DNA from: Panopea generosa
Taxonomy: Eukaryota > Mollusca > Bivalvia > Adapedonta > Hiatellidae
Length of the DNA stretch: 64,000 nucleotides
Assembly (NCBI GenBank): GCA_029582155.1
Contig: CM055901.1
Location: forward strand, 47,613,228-47,677,227
Direction: 5' to 3'
The position numbers and the translations under genes were made by a program. This document shows positions 11,863 through 23,559 of the stretch, piece after piece. The first letter of the stretch is position 1, and each line of letters begins with the position of its first letter. The notes below the pieces were generated by a model, which ran no database searches, was not told the origin of the DNA, and saw only the letters and a list, made by a program, of their open reading frames with translations.

Positions 11863-14291
11863 TTATAGGTCAATGAAGACCCTGTGAGTAACTCAAAGGC
11901 TGACCAGGCTGTACATAGAGCAGTCCAATATTATATGTAGTGCATCTGACATCCAGCAACACTGTTGGTACTGAGAAATTATGATTTGGCAGATTAAACG
12001 ATGTGCAAAAAGAACTGCAGTCACTGAACTGCTCTGAGTAACCATTACATGCATATTTTCGAGTGTTGTTGCTATGTAACATTATTTAATATCAATACGG
12101 ATCTTGGCAAATGCATAGAGGAAACATTACTTTTAATGGCATTACAATTTTTATTCATGTGCTGTTTAAAAAAAAAAAATTAAACAAGTTTATTTTTGGG
12201 GGGGCGGAGTTTAGCAGCTGCTCTCAGAGCTAACATGATTTTTTTCTATACTGCAAATCTACAACTGTGTATCGTGTTAATGCAAACCTGACAACCACCA
12301 ATCAAATAGTTCCACCACCTAATAAGCGTTCGAACCCACTATAAACAGTAGATTCGCCTTTTTCAACGAAAACTTTAATATTATAACAGACAGCAACGAT
12401 TTATACCTACAAACAATTGTGTATCGTATAAGTTCCAAGTTTATATTCAGTGCTATTATTCTGCACAACGGAATTAAAGTGCATGAGTACAGACACGCTG
12501 AACTATGGTCACGTGACCAAAAGATTTTTCAGGACGCCATCTTGGACAACAATTTAAGACAGACAACTGCGTATTTAACTATAAGTCGTAATATATTTGC
12601 CATAATTCATTGAATACGGGAACAAACTTTTCTAGATTTGTCGCTTATGCCAAGGAACTATACTTCTTTAGTTCCTAACATATGCCAATAAACAATCAAT
12701 ACTTGTTCTAAAAATAGAGATATGCTTATGGTGATCACATGATTTGCCGTTTCTCCCAAATGTTTAAAAATAGACTTGTATTCCTAAAAAAGAATTTGAG
12801 ATTGATCAAGTTATGAATAATGTCTGTTTTGTTTTTTTGTTATTTAGTAAATATTTCATTATATTTCCAATAATTGCAACGGTAGATAATTTCCATTTAA
12901 ACATGTAAGAGTTAAAGCATTTGTGTTTCCGTAGCAAAATAGGCAAACATTCAGATGTGTCTAAAAATCGGCGCCATAACATTTTGGCTAGTGCGGTTCC
13001 GTTTATGGGGTGATATAGGGCTCCATAAAATATAAATGTAAGAATCAATTATTAATGTCGACATACACATTTCTACTTTTCGTCTTTTAAACAAACTGTC
13101 ATACTGTTGCGCTAGAGAAATCAATAAAGAAAATAGTAAATGAATATACTCAAAATGGAATTCATAGTGCTAGATTCAGAGCACTTTGATATTTCATATA
13201 TGATAGAAAGCTTGTCATTTCTGAAAATTTCACAAGTTGAGTAAACTGTTGAAGATACAAATCTCATATCACTGAGTTGAACTAATATCTTGAAGTTGGA
13301 AGTTGATGTTCCTACTATAGCAGAAAATACACTTTCAAAGGCAAACCATTCAGTTATATTCTCCGACTTATTCGAGAAAAGGGTCAACGTTAAGCATAGA
13401 ACATGTAGATTTTGTACCCTGTATAAGAATCAAAGGTAATCGTGATTATTCTACTTCAATGTATGCAAACTGATCTGTTTGTCTAAAACAATAGCTCACC
13501 AAATTGTTTAATTTGATCCTTCTTTCCATTTTGTTTAAGTTTTAAATAATAAGCGGACAAACATTTGCAGGTCCACATATAAGCACTAAATCTGGCCTCA
13601 TAAAAACAATTTTTTTTTAAAAAAAGAAATAAATATCCAAACAGACTTTATATTTAGCTTCAACATCAGACAGCTGAATGTTTGGGAACAACCTGATACA
13701 GAGCGTAAACATAATTACTACAGAATCAAGATGCACCAGAAAATCAAGGTAGTCAAAGATAAAGCAAAAAGCAACATTCAGTAACATCTGTAAGGGGGAA
13801 AATTATATTAATTCAACTGTACCTGCAGCTCGGATATAACGGAATATACGTTTGTACACAAATTAAACATTATAACATTTTATGATTTACAGGTACATTC
13901 TGTGATAACACTATCTGGGTAACAGCTGCTCATGATGCTCCAAGTGCATAATGACTGACCCTGACCCTTACTGTTGGCCTTGACCTTTGTGTTTCAATTT
14001 TAATTTTTAGATTATTTTTAAAATAGCACTCCATCAGGTAACCAACTATTTTTAGCTATCAGATATAAGTGATATCAGAACTATCAGATATATGTGATAT
14101 CAGAACTAACTAATGCTTTTTTTCAAATGACCATGAACCTAACTGCCAGTCTTGAATCTTGAAGTTCAAATAAGCTTAAGACTACTTCTTCAAGCGGTTG
14201 GACAAACTGCAATCTTTTAAACTGCATAAATGAAGGTGATTTGGGTGAGTATGTTGAACTGAGACAATATTGTCCTTTCTGAAGAGTGTGT
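11863..14291. other. Non-coding stretch
   Basis: Apart from the promoter-like motif cluster at 12.5 kb, no gene or element is recognised. A 25-bp direct duplication around CAGATATAAGTGATATCAG sits at about 14.06-14.11 kb. Confidence 0.4.
12507..12545. promoter_or_regulatory. Possible promoter motif cluster (E-box and YY1-like)
   Basis: A perfect 12-bp palindrome GGTCACGTGACC (CACGTG E-box) lies 17 bp from GCCATCTTGG, the core of the YY1 consensus, often found near start sites. No convincing first exon is seen beside it, so this is only a candidate. Confidence 0.25.
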
Positions 14292-14587
14292 GTGCTGTCA
14301 CGATTAGCTCAGTCATTAACACATCTGGCTATCAATCCAGGGGTTGTAAGTTCCAATCCCCACCCTGAAACAGTCTCCGTGATGACTGATATAAGATATT
14401 GTGTCTCATTATCATTCATCTCGCACTGCTGATTCAGTGGGAAAGTTATCAGTTACTTGCAGAGATCGGGTGTGCTAAAGTATTGGTTAACTTTTCAGGA
14501 TCCCAGAAAACAGTTGTTGGGTTAACTGAACATCTGTAAGCCATTGATGGCATAAAAATTATGCTAAATACTCAATCAATCAATCAG
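14292..14587 (+). mobile_element. tRNA-derived SINE, family 1
   Basis: Head with TTAGCTCAGTCATTAACAC, B-box-like GTTCCAATCCCC, family body and a tail of AATCAATCAATCAG. An imperfect target duplication brackets it: TCTGAAGAGTGTGT at 14278-14291 and TCTGAAGGGTTTGT at 14588-14601. Confidence 0.88.
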
Positions 14588-14644
14588 TCTGAAGGGTTTG
14601 TATTCTCTACAATCATGTGTTATTTTATTTAGCTAAGGGTACTC

Positions 14645-14872
14645 CATAACTTTGGTCTAAGGCGCTGTTGTCTAATGACTACTTACTTCTAATCACTTAG
14701 GCCATTGGTTCGATCCCAGCTTGATTCAAAAACTTAATGTGAGAAAGCTTATCAGTTACTTGTGATGGTTCGACTCAGATTCATTCTGAGGTCTTCCTCC
14801 ACCATTACAATTGGATATGCCATCAATATATAACCTGTCATTTATTAAAAATGGCATTAAAACCCATTAGTT
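14645..14872 (+). mobile_element. tRNA-derived SINE, family 2
   Basis: The head resembles a Ser/Leu-type tRNA (TTTGGTCTAAGGCGCTG, then TTGGTTCGATCCCAG as B box). The family-2 body follows (ACTTAATGTGAGAAAGC, GATTCATTCTGAGG, TTCCTCCACCATTACAATTG, ATATAACCTG) and a GGCATTAAAACCC end. Confidence 0.82.
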
Positions 14873-15315
14873 GTTATATTTTAATATTTAAAACCAGTAT
14901 AGAATTTTCTCTAACAAATATCTGTAACATGAATACAAGTCACACCAGCAGCAATCAATAAAGGAAACAAGCCTGTTTTAGCACAACAATATACATAAAT
15001 ATATATTTATATACAGCCAGCCTCAAAGTAAACAGAATGTGATTTATCAGGTGTCTTCAGGCATTAGGCCATTAAAGATTAATTCCTAGATTTTCATTCT
15101 CATCTACCCCCTGTTTTTTACCAACTTTACTGTTTTGACCAGATCAATTTTTTTTTCAATATGACAAAGAGAACCATAATCTCCTGATCTTTATAATGAT
15201 ATTTTTATCGACACATCTGTTCTAATATCTGAAAATTAAAAAATAAAACTGAGACCCTCCCCTTCTTTGGTATAAATTTGGATAAAAATCTAGACATATC
15301 GACAACACTACCTTA
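14873..15315. other. Non-coding stretch
   Basis: No recognised content. Confidence 0.45.
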
Positions 15316-16010
15316 TGATGCCACCATGGTGGTGAGACGCTACCGAAGTGGTTAGACTGCCATGTTGGTGACTCAGTTGCAAGATGCCACTTTGGTTGGG
15401 AGACACTACCACAATGGTTAGACTGCCACCATGGTGGTGACTCAGTGGTGAGATGTTGGTGAGGTGCTACCACAGTGGTGAGATGCCACCATGGTGGTGA
15501 GACGTTACCAAAATGGGGTGACTGCCACCATGGTAGTGACTCAGTGGTGAGATGGTGGTGAGGTGTTACCACAGTGGTTAGATGCCACCATGGTGGTGAG
15601 ATGCTACCACAGTGGTGAGATGCTACCATGGTGGTGAGATGCTACCACAGTGGTGAGATGCCACCATGGTGGTGAGATGCTACCACAGTGGCAAGATGCT
15701 ACCACACTGACGAGATGCCACCACAGTGGTGAGATGCTACCACACTGACGAGATTCCACCATGGTGGTAAGATGCTACCACAGTGGCGAGATGCCACCAT
15801 GGTGGTGAGATGCTGTCATGGTGGTGAGATGCTACCACAGTGGTGAGATGCCACCATAGTGGTGAGATGCTACCACAGTGGCAAGATGCTACCACAGTGG
15901 CAAGACGCTACCACACTGACGAGATGCCACCACAGTGGTGAGATGTTACCACACTGATGAGATTCCACCATGGTGGTAAGATGCTACCACAGTGGCGAGA
16001 TGCCAACAAA
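15316..16010. repeat. 19/38-bp minisatellite with dyad symmetry
   Basis: Units alternate between GATGCCACCATGGTGGTGA and GATGCTACCACAGTGGTGA, giving a 38-bp repeat of two 19-bp halves. Each half contains an inverted repeat (CCACCATGGTGG is a perfect palindrome). About 36 half-units are seen. The open frame of 135 codons across its left edge (minus strand, 15222-15629) is a repeat artefact. Confidence 0.92.
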
Positions 16011-16039
16011 GTAATAAGAGCATCAAGGTGCTATAAGTA

Positions 16040-16871
16040 CACTCGGGGTCCTGTTATAACGCGGACCTTAGGGTCCACAAAATGAAAACACGTTATAGAA
16101 TCGAATTACGTTGAAAAAAGTTCATGTCGGTTATTCACATCTATCATGCTGTCCGATTCTAAGTAAATGGTATTGTTTGCATTGTAACAGGATATATTGC
16201 CTTTTTGGTTACAACAGATACACTTAGATATGTATATAATTTATATAAAAAAGAAAAGACAACATTTTCATGTTTTGATAAAACTAAAATTGGCATCCAT
16301 TTCTGTTTAACCTGGAAGTAAAAAAACCCAGAGTTTTTATTAAAAATCGCGCTTCAATTTTAACTCAACGTTATTATTGCTTAAATAGTAAAAAAGATAT
16401 TAAGAGTATTTACAACAATAAAATAATAAATATAAGTGTTTATAATGTGATAAAATACCCGTAGTTTATTTATACCTGTCAAACATTTGGTTGCTTGATC
16501 ATGTGATCACTCGATAATAACAAAGTTTGCATATTGCTTCCATGTTTGGCGTGTGTCAGCATTTATTGAATCACTTTGATTATTACCAACTGTTAATACT
16601 CAATGCTGGTATGAATCAATCACTTAAACTATCCTTTAAACCACCGTGAGGTAATGGTTATAATAGTTTGTTCTAATCAAGGCTAATTGGTGAGTAGAAG
16701 ATGAGCGATGATCAAATCAAAACGTGGCAACGATATATTGTTTAGTTGTCATTTGATCATTTGCGCAGATTTTCAACTTTTATATCATGACATAAAAATG
16801 GGAGCCAAGCAAAAGCCACGTTATAATGGAATTCACGTTATATCCGACCATGTTATAACTAGACCGCAGTG
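16040..16871. mobile_element. Non-autonomous Tc1/mariner-pogo-type element
   Basis: Terminal inverted repeats of about 25 bp: left CACTCGGGGTCCTGTTATAA, right (reverse complement) CACTGCGGTCTAGTTATAAC. A second GTTATA-type motif sits inside each end. TA dinucleotides flank both ends (16038-16039 and 16872-16873), as expected for this superfamily. The 832-bp body has no transposase frame, so it would need an enzyme supplied elsewhere. The family call within Tc1/mariner is inference from the ends. Confidence 0.75.
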
Positions 16872-17044
16872 TATATGAAACATGAAAGCACATAGCACTG
16901 AGATTGATCTGATGGGGTTGATCTGAAAGTGATGATACAATTTGTGTTTCATCATTTTTATTCAGTTCCATGGTCAGTACATACTGATGAATATGAGCCC
17001 AATATTACAAGTTATTTTTTTTGTAATAAATCTACTTATATTAC
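16872..17044. other. Presumed intron next to candidate first exon
   Basis: AT-rich sequence downstream of the splice donor of the candidate exon (minus strand). Confidence 0.3.
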
Positions 17045-17121
17045 CTGTGAGTTGTCTTCTTCCTTTTCTTTGGTATTAATCCCATTTTCTTGAACTTCTT
17101 ATATACTGCGTTTGCTGCCAT
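17045..17121 (-). CDS. Candidate first coding exon, unknown gene
   Basis: On the minus strand AACATGG gives a good start context. The frame begins MAANAVYKKF, continues through a short basic stretch (KKM, then PKKRKKTTH) and runs for 25 codons plus two bases to a strong 5' splice site, CACAG|GTAATA. There is no upstream in-frame fusion. The local base composition is less AT-biased than the surroundings, and the sequence just upstream (to about 17.29 kb) could be 5' UTR. The basic run could act as a nuclear or nucleolar signal. I do not recognise the protein. Following exons would lie to the left, but none could be assigned with confidence. The exon is short, so chance is not excluded. Confidence 0.35.
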
Positions 17122-18083
17122 GTTATTTCGTATTTGAAGAACAGGGCAAACTTCAACACCCATGTCAGAGTTACGCGGAAACAATTAATTTTTCCGAGAT
17201 AATTCTCTGCTCTGTAGTGATACACATCCTCCGAAAAATACTTCACTTTTTTCCAAACACAGCAGCACACAGACCAACCACCATTTCAGTGTGTCTTCTT
17301 CCTCCAAACTTTCTGTTTCTCAGGTTCATAACTGTTGCAAGTGTTCATCAATCAGATATCAAGAGCGAAAGTATTAATTGATACAAGCAACCGTTGCCCT
17401 ACTAATATTTTTTATGTATGTTCAGACATACAATGCACTAGTGCAAATATTCCAAAATTATTATGAGGTATGCCAATCCTACAAAGATTACAAGAATGTT
17501 GTATTAATCGGTTATCTTCAGGGAATCAGCTAAACTCAACCATTCCAAAACTTTACCATCTCTCATAATAATACATTCTCACAAACAGAAATGTTCTTGT
17601 AATGTATAACAAGATTGAGGAAATACAAGAAGTTTACAATTAAATAAAGAATATAACATGTTTTTAATCATCAACACAGGTTTTTAAGAGAATCTGTCTA
17701 CATTTCTACAAATCTTATTCTATGTGAAACTCAAAATGTATTTGTAAGAGTCAAAGAATACTGTAGAGTTGAACACAACAAATTTTAATCATTTACAACT
17801 CTCTATCTTATTACATTTTTTATAATATCTCTCTTTAGTAATATAGTTAAACCATTTCTTTTATCAAATCAGCAGATATTTTTTCAGGGCTCGAGACAAG
17901 CAATTAATTTGGGACTTTGCCTTACATTGTGTTGAACCATCCAGACTGTATTTTAAAAATGAAAGATTTGTCAGTCACTGGAGACAGAATACCACTCAGG
18001 AAGTTTACAAGTGCCAGGAAATTCTTGGCGATTTGTTGACATACCGAGGCATGAAAACAACAATACGCAACAGAAGATACTTC
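17122..18083. other. Possible 5' UTR/promoter, then unassigned sequence
   Basis: About 17.12-17.30 kb may be the leader of the candidate exon to its left. The 89-codon plus-strand frame here is probably a shadow. From 17.4 to 18.08 kb nothing was recognised. Confidence 0.3.
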
Positions 18084-18692
18084 AAGAGATGCAAGTATCT
18101 CACAAGGTTACCTCACTACGAGATGCAAGTATCTCGCAAGTTAACTTCACTATGAGACCCAAGTATCTCGCAAGGTAACCTCATTACAAGACTCAAGTAT
18201 CTCCAAGGTTACCTCACTACAAGATGCAAGTATCTTGCAAGGTAACCTCACTATGAGACGCAAGTATATCGCAAGGTTACCTCATTACAAGACGCAAGTA
18301 TCTCACAAGGTAACAACACTCGAAAGGTAACAACACTACAAGATGCTCACTGTGAGACGCAAGAGAACCACACTACAAGTATCTCGCAAGGTAACCTCAC
18401 TATGAGACGCAAGTTGCTCGCAAGGTAACCTCACTATGAGAGGTATGTATCTTGCAAGGTAAACTCAGTTGCAAGTATCTCACAAGGTAACCTCACTATG
18501 AGACGCAAGTTGCTTGCAAGGTAACTTCACTATGAGAGGTAAGTGTCTCACAAGGTAAACTCAGTTGCAAGTATCTCGCAAGGTAACCTCACTGTGAGAG
18601 GTAAGTGTCTCACAAGGTAAACTCAGTTGCAAGTATCTCGCAAGGTAACCTCACTGTGAGACACAAGTAGCTCCCAAGGTAACCTCAATAGA
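18084..18692. repeat. 34-bp minisatellite
   Basis: About 18 units of roughly 34 bp, with CAAGGTAACCTCACTATGAG followed by ACGCAAGTATCTCG. Length and sequence vary. AAGGTAAC in each unit resembles a 5' splice site. Confidence 0.9.
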
Positions 18693-19366
18693 AAGTTTTG
18701 CCATGCTGTGCATGTATTAAAATGCATAATCGGAAACCGTTATAAACTGCGTCTTGTTATTATTTTGGAAACAAGATTCAGAAACACAGAAATAAAACAA
18801 GCAGTAAACTTGAGTAAACAAGCCAGCGAACAGACTAACAATGAAACATAACAGCTAGAGTCTGCTAAATATTACTGGAGCGATTATAAACATAAATAAA
18901 AAAAAATATTATGCAAAATGTCAAATAGTAATTTTGGTATACATTATTGGCATGGGTCATAAAAAATCACACCATGTGAAAAAAATACTCTAGAGAAATA
19001 AGAATAAATAACAAAACAGTTCTTATTTCACAAGTAGTAGAATTATTTTGGCAATTTCTTTCAAATTTTATAGGCAAGTTATATATGTATTTTTTTAAAA
19101 AAAAAAGATATCCAATTTATGCAAGGGTATGCATCTGCAAATGCAATCATGAGTAGAAAACATGAACAAAATATATTGAATGCAAATTTATTTTAAGTTA
19201 TAGTGTTTGCATATAAACCTGTTGGGAGAATTATCTGTCTAGTTCAATTCGTTTAAGTTTAAAGTCCCAGACTGGCTGCATATTTGTCTCACCTTGTTAT
19301 AGTGGTACCCAACATGGAGGGGTGATTTTTATATATAAAAGAAAAATTGACCATATGCCCTGTCAG
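18693..19366. other. AT-rich non-coding stretch
   Basis: No recognised content. It separates two arrays. Confidence 0.45.
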
Positions 19367-20915
19367 CAAATGCAAACATTAACAGAAATAAGTAACTGCA
19401 AACATTTACATTAGCACAAACAAGTAACTGCAAACATTATGATGAGCAGTAACTTCAACATTAACAGAAACAAGTAACTGCAAACATTAACAGAAAAAAG
19501 TAACTGCAAATATTAACAGAAACAACTACAAACATTAAGATGAGCAGAAACAAGTAACTGCAAACATTAACAGAAACAAGTAACTGCAAAAATTAACAGA
19601 AACAAGTAACTGCAAACATTAAGATGAGCAGAAACAAGTAACTGCAAACATTAACAGAAACAACTTATTGCCAACATTCACATTAGCAGAAACAAGTAAC
19701 TACAAACATTAGTAGAAACAAGTAATTGCAATCATTCACATGAGAAACAAATAATTGCTAACATTAATATTAACAGAAACATTAAGATGAGCAGAAACAA
19801 GTAACTGCAAACATTAAGATGAGCTGAAACAAGTCATTGCAAACATTCACATTAGCAGAAACAAGTAACTATGTACATTAACATTAGTAGAAAAAGTAAC
19901 TGCAAAATGAAGAGAAACAAGTAATGGCTAACATTAATATTAACAGAAACTAGTAACTGCAAACATTCACATGAGGAGAAACAAGTAATTGCTAACATCA
20001 ATATTAACAGAAAAAGTAATTGCTAACATTAATATTAACAGAAACAAGTAACTATGAACATCAACATAAGCAGAAACAAGTTACAACGTACATTTACATT
20101 AGTAGAAAAAGTAACTACAAACATTCACATGAGGAGAAACAAGTAATTACTAACATTAATATTAACAGAAACAAGAAATTGCTAACATTAATTTTAACAG
20201 AAACAAGTAACTGCAAACAATAACAGAAACAAGTAATTGCTAACATTAATATTAACAGAAACAAGTAACTGCAAACATTAACATTAACAAAAACAAGTAA
20301 CTGCAAACATTAACATTAATTGAAACAAGTAACTGCAAACATTAACAGAAACAAGTAACTGTAAACATTAGCATGAACAGAAACAAGTAATTGCCAACAT
20401 TAACATGAACAGAAACAAGTTACTATGACCATCAGCATAAGCAGAAACAAGTTATTGCAAACATTAACAGAAACAAATATCTGCAAACATTCACATGAAC
20501 AGAAACAAGTTACTGCAAATATTAGCATGAACAGAAACAAGTAACTACAAACATTAACATGAACAAAAACAAGTAACTATGAACATCAACATTAACAGAA
20601 GCAAGTAACTGCAAACATTAACAGAAACAAGTAATTGCAATCATTCACATGAACAGAAACAAGTAACTGCAAACAAGCATGAACAGAAACAAGTCATTGC
20701 AAACATTCACATGAATAGAAACAAGTAACTATGAATATCAACATAAGCAGAAACAAGACTTAGTCATTGCAAACATTAACAGAAACAAGTAACTGCAAAC
20801 ATTCACATGAACAGAAACAAGTAACTGCAAATATAAGCATGAACAGAAACAAGTAATTGCCAACATTAGCAAAAAATTAGAAATTGCAGAAACAAATGAC
20901 TGCAAACATTAAGAT
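19367..20915. repeat. 26-bp minisatellite, irregular
   Basis: About 50 degenerate units built on CAGAAACAAGTAACTGCAAA plus CATTAA. Spacing varies with extra ATGA/ATTA segments, so it looks old. The array abuts the next one without unique sequence between. Confidence 0.88.
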
Positions 20916-21350
20916 GTCAGCAGTAATGTGGAAATACAATGTCAACAATAAGGTGGAGATCTATCAACAACAAGGTGAATATCTACACATATCCAAGGTA
21001 AACAGGTGGATATAGCTCATACATGTCTACATAGAAGTTAGAGATCTATGTCAACAGTAATGTGGAAATACAATGTAAACAACAAGGTGGAGATCTTTCA
21101 ACAACAAAGTGAATATCTACACATACCCAAGGTAAACAGGTGGATATAGCTCATACATGTCTACATGGAAGTTACAGATCTATGTCAACAGTAATGTGGA
21201 AATACAATGTAAACAACAAGGTGAATATCTACACATATCCAAGGAAAACAGGTGGATATAGCTCATACATGTCTGCATGGAAGTTACAGATCTATGTCAA
21301 CAGTAATGTGGAAATACAATGTCAACAACAAGGTGGAGATCTATCAACAG
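20916..21350. repeat. 134-bp tandem repeat, about 3.5 copies
   Basis: Units start GTCAACAGTAATGTGGAAAT and include GGTGGAGATCTATCAACAAC, CTACACATATCCAAGGTAAA and CTCATACATGTCTACATGG. Copies begin near 20917, 21050, 21184 and 21296. The third is shortened by about 22 bp. Confidence 0.88.
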
Positions 21351-21685
21351 CAAGTTGGAGATCTATAAAGAGATCTATGAACAACAAGATGGAGATCTAT
21401 AAACAAGTTAGAGATCTATAAACAACATGGTGGCTATCTATAAACAAGATGGAAATCTATCAACAGGAATGTGAAGATCTTTACATAACAAGGTGGAGAT
21501 CTATAAACAACAAGGTGGATATCTATAAAATACAAGATGGACATCTATAAAACAGCAAGGTGGAGATCTATAAACATGATGGAGATATATCAACAGGAAG
21601 CTATTAAATACAAGGTATAAACAACATGATGGAGATCAATAAACAGCAAGGTGGAGACCTATACCTACTAACCTGAAGCGTATAT
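21351..21685. repeat. Mixed short repeats with GGAGATCTATAAAC
   Basis: Irregular copies of GGTGGAGATCTATAAACA of varying spacing join the 134-bp and 28-bp arrays and share motifs with both. Confidence 0.75.
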
Positions 21686-22596
21686 CTATGAATGTCACTA
21701 CCAAGATGAAGATCAACAAATGTCAACACCAAGATGAAGATCTATAAATGTCAACACCAAGTTGGAGATCTATAAATGACAACACCAAGCTGAAGATCTA
21801 TATATGTCAACACCAAGATGAAGATCTACAAATGTCAACACCAAGATGAAGATCTATAAAGTCAAACACCAAGATGAAGATCTATCAATGACAACATTAA
21901 GCTGGAGATCTATCAATGACAACACCAAGCTGGAGATCTATAAATGTCAACACCAAGCTGCAGATCTATGAATGTCAACACCAAGCTGCAGATCTATGAA
22001 TGTCAACACCAATCTGGAGATCTATAAATGTCAACACCAAGCTGAAGATCTATAAATGTCAACACCAATATAAAAATCTATAAATGTCAACACCAAGATG
22101 AAGATCTATAAATGTCAACAACAATATGATGATCTATAAATGTCAACAATAAGATGAAGATCTATAAATGTCAACAACAATATGACAATCTATAAATGTC
22201 AACAATAAGATGAAGATCTATAAATGTCAACACCAAGATGAAGATCTATAAATGTCAAAACCAAGATGGAGATTTATAAATGACAACACCAAGCTGGAGA
22301 TCTATGAATGTCAACACCAAGATAAAGATCCATAAAATAATGTCAGCACCAAGATGAAGATATATAAATGTCAACACAAAGATGAAGATCCATAAAATAA
22401 TGTCAACATCAAGATGATGATAACCTCAAGATAAAGATTTATAAATGTCAACACCAAGTTGTAGTTTTATAAATGTCAACAACACTAAGTTGTAGTTCTA
22501 TAAATGTCAACAACACCAAGTTGTAGTTCTATAAATGTCAACACCAAGTTGTAGTTCTATAAATGTCAACACCAAGTTGTAGTTCTATAAATGTTA
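21686..22596. repeat. 28-bp minisatellite
   Basis: About 32 units of 28 bp (CAACACCAAGATGAAGATCT plus ATAAATGT). Most units carry AGATCT. The last units shift to GTTGTAGTTCTATAAATGTC. Confidence 0.9.
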
Positions 22597-23559
22597 ATCT
22601 TGTCAACAATCTTTATGTATATTTCCTTGTTAATTGAACCCTCCCAATCAGTGCTTTAATAGAGATGAAGAAAATATTCTCAACATTCAAACCATAAGAC
22701 ACAATACAAAACAAATCCAACCTATTGTTTTAGAATAATTACTAAAATATGTTTTAAAAACAAAAACATGTAGTGTAATATGGGCATTATTGCATGCTCT
22801 GAGCCTGCAGTATTAACCATTACATTGGCTCTTAAAAACTCCAATTAGAACAGCATGCAATGCACCAATTAGTAGAGCAGATAGTGCATTGATTAAACAA
22901 TAATGTTAATTGGAAACTTTAGCTGCACAGCAAGCCAATGTCACAGAGGTACAAGAAGGAATGTTTCATGCAGACATCTCATTCAATTATCCAGCTTAAA
23001 GTGCCATTCCAGATCAGTGGCAGGATACAGATCTTATTCCTATAAATCATTTACAATACCGACAGAACACACTAAACAAGGCAGCAATCTAACCAAGGAA
23101 ACAGCTTCACTCACTCTTCTAGTCGAAAATTATCAATTCTCAAATTTCTGTCTCAAACATTTTATTTTGGAAAGGTTTAGTAAAGATCATCCAAAAGTAT
23201 ACGTCACCACATCTCATCATTAAGCCATTGTAATAAATTATCACATATTATGAACTATATCATTATTTACCACTACAATTAATTATTGTTTATTAAAAAT
23301 GAAAACCAAATTAGTTATCATATATACTAGTATCAAGAATTATATCATATAAAACCATTGTAATTGATATGATCACATAAAGAATTATATACCATTAGCT
23401 ACTGTATATAATTACTTGTGTAAACTTCTATCATGGATGATCTTACATTTATCACTGAAATAATGAATGATATCATTCCATTCAATGTAATCAATAATCA
23501 TACATTATGAAAGATATAAAAGTCACCACTGTAATCAATAATCATATATATATCTTGAA
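22597..23559. other. Unassigned stretch
   Basis: A 106-codon plus-strand frame at 22903-23223 has no recognisable motif and is not called. From about 23.24 kb the sequence grades into very diverged units of the next array. Confidence 0.35.

Noticed and set aside
15222-15629. 135-codon His/Trp/Pro-rich frame
   Set aside because: Mostly the 19/38-bp palindromic minisatellite.
22903-23223. 106-codon plus-strand frame
   Set aside because: No recognisable motif, splice context or homology cue. The length is within chance for the window.
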